44,276 nt of DNA from Rhodobiaceae bacterium (lineage in GTDB: Bacteria; Pseudomonadota; Alphaproteobacteria; Rhizobiales; NORP267): positions 1-44,276 of the forward strand of contig JAGRLG010000067.1 in the NCBI GenBank assembly GCA_020441905.1. Reading direction: 5' to 3'. This document shows positions 36,952 to 44,276 of this stretch, piece by piece. The position numbers and the translations under genes were made by a program. The notes beneath the pieces were generated by a model that saw nothing but the letters and a program-made list of their open reading frames with translations, did no database searches and was not told where the DNA came from. Numbering within the stretch: the stretch's first letter is position 1; each line of letters starts with the position of its first letter.

Positions 36952-36996
36952 ATAAAGGAACCGCCCGCAGCGCCATAGCGCAACGGGCGGTCCTGG
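36952..36996 (-). terminator. Rho-independent terminator after flp
   Basis: On the minus strand a long hairpin pairs GGACCGCCCG (36993-36984) with CGGGCGGTTCC (36967-36957), with an inner GCGC/GCGC stem, and is followed by CTTTATTGGCTTT. It lies 45 bp after the flp stop and upstream of cpaA, as expected where the pilin must be made in excess over the peptidase. Confidence 0.78.
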
Positions 36997-37041
36997 TCAG
37001 ATGCGATACGGGGCCGGACAGCGCCGGCCGCCGCGGCATAT

Positions 37042-37212
37042 TTAGTTGCCGGCCAGACCGGCCTCGACATCGCCGAACAGCACGATCAGCTGGTCGCCGA
37101 CCGCATTGACGGCGGCGATGATAACGACCGCGATACCGGCCGCGATCAGACCATATTCGATGGCCGTGGCGCCGGATTCGTCTTTGGCAAACTTCGCAAA
37201 CAATTTGGTCAT
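37042..37212 (-). CDS. flp: Flp/Fap major pilin
   Basis: The structural subunit of the Tad pilus. The 56-residue prepilin begins MTKLFAKFAKDESG and is cut before ATAIEYGLIAAGIAVVII, which has Glu at +4 or +5 and the adjacent Tyr typical of Flp pilins. A single hydrophobic helix is followed by a short hydrophilic tail ending GLAGN. The ATG at 37212 has GGAAGGA upstream; a longer in-frame reading is leader RNA. Only one flp gene is present in the window. Confidence 0.95.
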   Translation of the reverse strand: MTKLFAKFAKDESGATAIEYGLIAAGIAVVIIAAVNAVGDQLIVLFGDVEAGLAGN

Positions 37213-37238
37213 TGGTGAAATCCTTCCTGTCACAGGTC

Positions 37239-37278
37239 TCAGCACCTGGTTCTTCGGCCAAACGTCTTGGCGTGCTGA
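37239..37278 (-). promoter_or_regulatory. Nested hairpin in the flp 5' leader
   Basis: TCAGCAC (37239-37245) pairs with GTGCTGA (37272-37278), and inside it GCCAA (37257-37261) pairs with TTGGC (37267-37271) around a 5-base loop, leaving an 11-base bulge. The structure ends about 10 bases before the flp ribosome site. A smaller CCTG-N3-CAGG repeat (37226-37236) lies between them. Confidence 0.5.
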
Positions 37279-37304
37279 ACCGGATGCCACCCTAGCGCGA
37301 AGAC

Positions 37305-37320
37305 GTTACACCAAGGTTAA
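37305..37320 (-). promoter_or_regulatory. CtrA-like motif upstream of flp
   Basis: On the minus strand TTAACCTTGGTGTAAC matches TTAACC-N5-TTAAC with one mismatch. It lies 93 bp upstream of the flp start. CtrA directly activates the pilin gene in Caulobacter, so the position is sensible, but binding here is inferred. Confidence 0.52.
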
Positions 37321-37508
37321 AATCAGAACATAAAATATCCACCAGGGGAGATTTTCGATTTTATGAAATTATTAGTTAACAATGCATTTATAAATTACTT
37401 CCAATGAAATCTATTTTTCTATTATTACATATTATTTCGCTACATGCCACTTATGTTCTGCAATTCATATGTATTACCCCAGTATTTAACATGACAATAT
37501 ATCACCCC
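37321..37508. other. AT-rich island in the divergent flp/pilus-gene control region
   Basis: About 190 bp of strongly AT-rich sequence stand out from the GC-rich surroundings, inside a 413-bp divergent gap (37213-37625). It holds one CtrA-like motif and many T-A steps. A 21-bp inverted repeat TGCCCG-N9-CGGGCA (37509-37529) marks its right edge. The remaining 37530-37625 shows a strong purine run AAGGAGGG at about 37550 with no start codon nearby. No gene is supported here. Confidence 0.75.
37376..37390 (+). promoter_or_regulatory. CtrA-like motif in the AT-rich island
   Basis: TTAACAATGCATTTA matches TTAA-N7-TTAA with one mismatch. It is 236 bp upstream of the pilus N-terminal-domain gene on the plus strand and 164 bp from the flp start. 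Because the island is AT-rich, a chance match is more likely here than at the other sites. Confidence 0.35.
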
Positions 37509-37625
37509 TGCCCGGCTGACGCGCGGGCAATGGGCAAATGCCATGGTAAGGAGGGCGGCGTTAGCGTTCCATTCACCAATTTCGCGCAAATATGTCATCT
37601 GAACTCAATCTGGAGGACTTTTGCG

Positions 37626-38192
37626 ATGGCACGCCTGGCAGCGAATGCGGATTCGAATTGGTTGGCGAGCGGCCCAGCCCTGGCGGTGGCGCTCGGTCTT
37701 GCCGCAGCCGCGCTGGCGCCAGTCCAAAGCGCAATGGCCGAACCCCAGGCCAAGGAAGCGGTGGCCCAGGAAACGGCGGGCGGCGAAGTGTCGGCCAGTG
37801 GACGGATATTGGTTGAAGTCGACCGGGCACAATTGCTGCGCCTCGAAGAGCCGGCCGGTTCGGTCATCATCGGCAATCCGATGATCGCCGATGCCGCGAT
37901 CCACGATCACAAGATGCTGGTCATTACCGGCAAGAGCTTCGGCACCACCAATCTGATCATTCTCGACAGCGCGGGACGCGAAATCTATTCGAAGACGCTG
38001 GAAGTGCGTATCGGGTCGCAGTCGGTGGTGACCATGCACAAGGGCGCCGCGCGCCAGTCCTATTCCTGTTCGCCGGTGTGCGAGCCGGCGCTGCTGTCCG
38101 GCGACTCGAAGGAATATTTTGAATCCGTGCGCGACCAGATCGTCAGCCGCATCGACAGCTCAGCGGCGTCCGGATCGAACAAAACGCGCTGA
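37626..38192 (+). CDS. Pilus assembly N-terminal-domain protein
   Basis: A 188-residue secreted protein with a signal peptide (about 1-36, ending SAMA) and a domain like the N-terminal pilus domain of CpaC secretins: VEVDRAQLLRLEEPAGSVII, then KMLVITGKSFGTTNLIILDS and GREIYSKTLEVRIG. No secretin core follows. The C-terminal part has two Cys (YSCSPVCEPALL) that could form a disulfide. GGAGG lies upstream of the ATG at 37626. It heads a unit with two TadE-like genes and probably assists secretin or periplasmic assembly; its exact role is not established. Confidence 0.85.
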   Translation: MARLAANADSNWLASGPALAVALGLAAAALAPVQSAMAEPQAKEAVAQETAGGEVSASGRILVEVDRAQLLRLEEPAGSVIIGNPMIADAAIHDHKMLVITGKSFGTTNLIILDSAGREIYSKTLEVRIGSQSVVTMHKGAARQSYSCSPVCEPALLSGDSKEYFESVRDQIVSRIDSSAASGSNKTR

Positions 38193-38357
38193 CGGCCCTC
38201 TTTATATATATGGCGCGGGCAGGCCGGGCCGGTGCCGGCGGAAGCAATTTGAGCTTTTGTTTTCATCATTGCTAAAGACTCTTGCGCTGTAATGTCCGAC
38301 GCGAATCGTGCGGCCGATGCCTGACCGGCCCCGTCGCGGTGCAAGAGGACGGTGGTC

Positions 38358-38942
38358 ATGACGACAATCGCCAATGCGACAAGAAAGCCCGGGCCGGCAC
38401 CCACGACCCGGCGCGGAAAACCTGGAAATATCCTGACCCGTTTTGCCGCCGCCAAAGGCGGGGTGACGGCGGTCGAATTCGCCTTTGTGGCGGTTCCCTT
38501 CTTTTCCTTGCTTTTCGGCATCATCGAGGTGGCCATGGTGTTCTTTGCCGGCCAACTGGTGGAATCCAGCGTTTCGGAGGCGGCGCGGCTGATCCGCACC
38601 GGGCAAGCCCAGTCCCAGGGCTTTGACGAGGCGCGCTTCAAGGCGGAAATCTGCGACAAGATCGGCGTTTTCAGCAATTGCGAAAATACGCTCAAACTCG
38701 ATGTCCGGACCTATCAGGACTTCAAGACCGCCAGTGAGAATCTCGCCAACCCCATCGATGCCGATGGCAATCTGATCGAGAATTTCGATTATCAGCCCGG
38801 CGTCGGCGGCGACATCGTCCTGGTGCGCGCCTTCTATGAATGGAAGACCGTTACGCCGGGATTCAGCGTCACCCCGGGAAATCTGGCCAATGGCAACACC
38901 CTGCTGGCGTCGACCGTCGCATTCCGCAACGAGCCGTTCTAG
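38358..38942 (+). CDS. tadE: TadE-like pseudopilin
   Basis: Pseudopilin of the TadE family, a minor component processed by CpaA. The 194-residue product has a 36-residue basic leader, then KGGVTAVEFAFVAVPFFSLL with the Glu at +5 after the cut, and a membrane helix up to about 65. A long periplasmic domain follows with two Cys (EICDK and SNCEN). The ATG at 38358 is preferred to a GTG six bases upstream. It lies 165 bp after the preceding gene and 17 bp before the second TadE-like gene. Confidence 0.88.
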   Translation: MTTIANATRKPGPAPTTRRGKPGNILTRFAAAKGGVTAVEFAFVAVPFFSLLFGIIEVAMVFFAGQLVESSVSEAARLIRTGQAQSQGFDEARFKAEICDKIGVFSNCENTLKLDVRTYQDFKTASENLANPIDADGNLIENFDYQPGVGGDIVLVRAFYEWKTVTPGFSVTPGNLANGNTLLASTVAFRNEPF

Positions 38943-38959
38943 GCGATGGGAAGGTCGCG

Positions 38960-39511
38960 ATGACACGGGCAAGGGAATTGCGGCGCTGGCTTGAGGTCCG
39001 GTTCAAGGACCGCAGGGGCGTTGCCGCGGTCGAATTCGCCTTCATTCTGCCGCTGCTGATCGCGCTTTATTTCGGCGCCATAGAGATTTCGCAAGCGGTC
39101 ATGGCCGATCGCAAGGTGACCAATATCACCAGCACCGTGGCCGACCTGGTGGCCCAGACCAAGACCGTCAACGACAACGAATTGCAGGACATCTTCGAAG
39201 CGGCGACAGCGATCCTGGTGCCCTTTCCCACCACCGGCCTGACCATCGTCCTGTCCAGCGTGGTGGTCGATGTTGACGGCAAGCCCACGGTGGACTGGAG
39301 CAAGGCCGGCCCCTATGGCGGCACGGCGCGCTCGCAGGGGTCACCGTTTACATTGCCTGATGGCCTGAATATTCCCAGCACCAGCCTGATCGTGGCCGAG
39401 GTGCAATACGACTATGTGTCGTTCCTCAAATATCTCGTGCCGTCGGGCATCACGCTGACCGACACCTTCTATTTGCGCCCGCGCGTCACCGACAAGGTCA
39501 AGAAGGTCTAG
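38960..39511 (+). CDS. TadE/TadG-family pseudopilin
   Basis: A second pseudopilin, 183 residues, with RRGVAAVEFAFILPLLIALY as processing site and membrane helix, followed by AIEISQAVMADRKVTNITST and a soluble domain without Cys. Members like this are annotated TadE or TadG; it lacks the large C-terminal domain of long TadG proteins. AAGG precedes the ATG. It ends the Tad locus, and the 119 bp before the convergent copper ATPase gene contain no clear terminator. Confidence 0.86.
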   Translation: MTRARELRRWLEVRFKDRRGVAAVEFAFILPLLIALYFGAIEISQAVMADRKVTNITSTVADLVAQTKTVNDNELQDIFEAATAILVPFPTTGLTIVLSSVVVDVDGKPTVDWSKAGPYGGTARSQGSPFTLPDGLNIPSTSLIVAEVQYDYVSFLKYLVPSGITLTDTFYLRPRVTDKVKKV

Positions 39512-39630
39512 TCTAAGGCGCGTTCAGGAGCGAAGCGCCGCTGGCGTCCTCGGTGTCCGGCGCAGATCCGCGCCAGACACGGGTGCATTCTCCCCCCACA
39601 TCGCCCTTACGGACCGGAGTCCTTTTGGCG

Positions 39631-42288
<2,658 letters not shown>

Positions 42289-42351
42289 ATTCTACCGGCC
42301 CGGCACGGCTGAAAGCGCCATCCCGGCCCTGATCCTGGCTTGCTGACAATT

Positions 42352-42382
42352 GTGCTAGCAACCTTCCAGCCGTGGGAAGCAA
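42352..42382 (-). promoter_or_regulatory. MerR/CueR-type promoter of the copper ATPase gene
   Basis: On the minus strand TTGCTT (42382-42377) and TAGCAC (42357-42352) are 19 bp apart, the over-long spacing of MerR-family promoters. The inverted repeat CTTCC-N7-GGAAG (42363-42379) lies between them, with the same half-sites and spacing as E. coli copA operators. The predicted transcript starts about 57 bp before the ATPase ATG. Confidence 0.75.
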
Positions 42383-42411
42383 GGGCAAACTTCACGCATG
42401 GCCGCGACCGG

Positions 42412-42903
42412 CTACTGGCTGAACGGGGCCACCGGCAGGCCGGAGGCTATCCACCCCGGGCCGTTGGGATCATTGGGACCGCCGGTCATGCCGGCGGGAA
42501 CGTTGCGGACATTGGTGTAGCCGCGCGCGATCAACTGCGCCTGCATCATGGTCGAGCGCCCGCCGGAGGCGCAGATGAGGGCGATCGGGGCCTTGTGATC
42601 GCCGCCCACCGCCTCATCGAGTTTCTGGAAAAAGCCGTCCTCATGCATGGAAATGGGGCGGGCCACAGGCGCCACCCCGCTTTGGCGCCACTCGCCGCGC
42701 GAGCGGATGTCAATGAGGGTGATCTCGCCCTTGCCCGCCATTTCAAAGGCCTGCCGCACCGACAGGTCGTCGGCAGCTTGCAGGGGCCCGGCCGAAAGAA
42801 CGGGCATGACGATGGCCATCCACAAGGTGATCCAGGCGGCAAGGCGCAAAGGCGCGGAACGGGGCAACAAGGCCGGGATGGGGGAAGACTTGGTACTGTA
42901 CAT
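42412..42903 (-). CDS. Periplasmic rhodanese-like protein
   Basis: A secreted single-domain rhodanese, 163 residues. It has a signal sequence (about 1-43, ending PLQA), then the rhodanese fold with EITLIDIRSRGEWRQSGVAP and the active-site loop CASGGRS (Cys111). The cysteine is present, so sulfur transfer is possible, but the partner is unknown. AGGAG lies upstream of the ATG at 42903. It is 123 bp upstream of the copper ATPase gene on the same strand, with the copper promoter between them, so the two are probably separate units. Confidence 0.88.
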   Translation of the reverse strand: MYSTKSSPIPALLPRSAPLRLAAWITLWMAIVMPVLSAGPLQAADDLSVRQAFEMAGKGEITLIDIRSRGEWRQSGVAPVARPISMHEDGFFQKLDEAVGGDHKAPIALICASGGRSTMMQAQLIARGYTNVRNVPAGMTGGPNDPNGPGWIASGLPVAPFSQ

Positions 42904-43041
42904 GGTGGCTCCTTGAACTCTAATCGCCCGCTGAACTCCAGTGAGCCGGATTGCAACCGATACCGAACCCGGGCATTTCTCCAGGCCGCCATCCGGGCGG
43001 CGGAGCATGCGGCGCCGGTCTTCGCCCCGTTGTCCCGGCGG

Positions 43042-43404
43042 TCAATCGGCGGCAACCGTGATCGCAACCTTGTCGCGGTAAAAGGCGACAAAACCCTTGA
43101 TGGCGGCGGCGCCGGGCGGCGGGTCCTCATAGCTCCAGGCGATATTCTGGCCCGCCTGCCCGGCAAAGTCGAAGCTGAAATAGCCGGCCTTGCCCTTGCC
43201 GGGAGAATGGGAGACATGCGCCGCGCGCAGCGCCAGATCAAGGCGGACATCGGCGCGCGGAAGATAATATTCCGGCGCGCGGCCCGCCTCGTGAAGCACT
43301 AGCGCGCCAATGCTGTCGCCGACCATTCGGCCGCCAAGATGGATCGTGACACGCCCGGCGAAAGGCACGATGCGGATCGCCCGGTTGTTGGCGTCAGGGT
43401 TCAT
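43042..43404 (-). CDS. DUF427 domain protein
   Basis: A 120-residue cytosolic protein consisting of one DUF427 domain, seen in GRVTIHLGGRMVGDSIGALV, the aromatic YYLPRADVRLDLALRA, and HSPGKGKAGYFSF followed by NIAWSYEDPPPGAAAIKGFV. The family has a small beta-barrel fold and no established biochemical role that I can state. The start ATG at 43404 gives the usual domain length. It sits alone between the rhodanese gene and the chaperonin operon. Confidence 0.84.
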   Translation of the reverse strand: MNPDANNRAIRIVPFAGRVTIHLGGRMVGDSIGALVLHEAGRAPEYYLPRADVRLDLALRAAHVSHSPGKGKAGYFSFDFAGQAGQNIAWSYEDPPPGAAAIKGFVAFYRDKVAITVAAD

Positions 43405-43564
43405 TTGCCTGATATCTCCAGCTCGCTATCCATTATCGGACAGACGGGCAGGATACAGAATAGCTCGACTTGCCGCGCCAAAATCGACGGCCCGCGGCCG
43501 CATATGTCAGGCGCCGGGATTAACCAAGGCGGGCGGCCGGTCTGGGTTGTTTCTCCCTGTCGTC

Positions 43565-43593
43565 TTGACAGTTTCCCTGCCGCCCATTATTTC
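43565..43593 (+). promoter_or_regulatory. Promoter of groES-groEL
   Basis: A consensus -35 TTGACA (43565-43570) is followed after 17 bp by a weak -10 TATTTC (43588-43593). The predicted start, near 43600, puts the CIRCE element at the very 5' end of the message. The 290-bp gap upstream of groES contains nothing else recognisable. Confidence 0.62.
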
Positions 43594-43606
43594 ACCATCC
43601 ATCACG

Positions 43607-43633
43607 TTAGCACTCACATCACTTGAGTGCTAA
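43607..43633. promoter_or_regulatory. CIRCE operator (HrcA binding site)
   Basis: A perfect match to the CIRCE consensus TTAGCACTC-N9-GAGTGCTAA. The HrcA repressor binds it and releases it on heat shock. It lies between the groES promoter and the groES ribosome site, so it controls the chaperonin operon. No hrcA gene is in the window. Confidence 0.97.
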
Positions 43634-43694
43634 CAACGACCATCCAACATCGTTGTCGCGGCACAACGCCGCGTATCAGGAGGAACGATCCGTC

Positions 43695-43982
43695 ATGAAA
43701 TTCCGTCCTCTCCATGACCGCGTGCTGGTCCGGCGTCTTCAGGAAGAAGAAAAGACCGCCGGCGGCATCATCATTCCGGACACCGCAAAAGAGAAACCGA
43801 GCCAGGGCGAAATCGTTTCCGTCGGCGCAGGCGCCAAGGACGAGAACGGCAAGACCCAGCCGCTCGACGTGAAAGCCGGCGACAAGGTCCTGTTCGGCAA
43901 ATGGTCGGGCACCGAGGTCAAGGTCAACGGCGAAGAGCTCTTGATCATGAAAGAGTCCGACATCATGGGGATCCTCGAATAG
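43695..43982 (+). CDS. groES: Co-chaperonin GroES
   Basis: The heptameric lid of the GroEL folding chamber. The 95-residue product starts [20 protein letters not shown], followed by the mobile-loop region [20 protein letters not shown] and the C-terminal [14 protein letters not shown]; it is full length. AGGAGG precedes the ATG, and translation starts 61 bp after the CIRCE element. groEL begins 80 bp after the stop. Confidence 0.98.
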   Translation: MKFRPLHDRVLVRRLQEEEKTAGGIIIPDTAKEKPSQGEIVSVGAGAKDENGKTQPLDVKAGDKVLFGKWSGTEVKVNGEELLIMKESDIMGILE

Positions 43983-44056
43983 CCCCGCGGGCATTCGAAA
44001 AAGCGATCCAGATCCCTGCTAACCAGGCCGCGCCGATGCGGCCGGATCCGAGGTAA

Positions 44057-44276
<220 letters not shown>

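Noticed and set aside
37404..37625. 74-codon N-terminal extension of the pilus N-terminal-domain gene
   Set aside because: It would bury the clear signal peptide and cross the promoter island; GGAGG before 37626 marks the true start.

Overview
This window is GC-rich, gene-dense chromosomal DNA from an alphaproteobacterium, most probably of the order Hyphomicrobiales (Rhizobiales). The evidence is the gene order: def-fmt with divergent rmuC; SRP RNA-dnaX-ybaB-recR; prephenate dehydratase beside a membrane-anchored cytochrome c; a YejABEF transporter with two binding proteins; and a CpaA-F/TadBCD pilus locus. DnaX also lacks its usual zinc cysteines, which I recall from rhizobial homologues. 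I see no CRISPR array, transposase, integrase, tRNA or rRNA gene.

Layout. 1-11476 is mostly housekeeping. Peptide deformylase and Met-tRNA formyltransferase (cut by the left edge) run leftwards. RmuC, an AmpG-like muropeptide permease and a lytic transglycosylase run rightwards and make a plausible peptidoglycan-recycling pair. A SixA-like phosphatase, a DUF2852 membrane protein, a TetR regulator and the SRP RNA-dnaX-ybaB-recR block follow on the minus strand, then NudC. 11479-15420 holds FadH, prephenate dehydratase and the cytochrome c. 15641-24182 is one tight plus-strand operon: two YejA-type binding proteins, YejB, YejE, YejF and a GhrA-like reductase. 24186-26908 is a minus-strand leucyl aminopeptidase, MarR and NlpC/P60 group.

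27208-39511 is a complete-looking Tad (Flp) pilus locus in four transcription units: tadD (+); cpaB-cpaC-cpaD-cpaE-cpaF-tadB-tadC (-); flp-cpaA (-); and a pilus N-terminal-domain gene with two TadE-like pseudopilins (+). Pilin is processed by CpaA, polymerised by CpaF with TadB/TadC, localised by CpaE and exported through the CpaC secretin with CpaB, CpaD and TadD. Near-consensus CtrA motifs lie upstream of all four units, suggesting cell-cycle control.

39631-43404 carries a Cu(+) P-type ATPase with an elaborate metal-binding N-terminus behind a MerR/CueR-type promoter, a periplasmic rhodanese and a DUF427 protein. The window ends in groES-groEL under a perfect CIRCE operator; groEL is cut by the right edge.

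I found no clearly new multi-gene system. The most unusual signals are small: a four-copy 23-bp repeat between the SRP RNA promoter and nudC, several 12-bp and 15-bp tandem arrays, a TetR palindrome covering its own start codon, an AT-rich island with a structured flp leader, and the two-YHS plus two-HMBD copper ATPase. Calls rest on reading the sequence and remembered family motifs; no database search was run.
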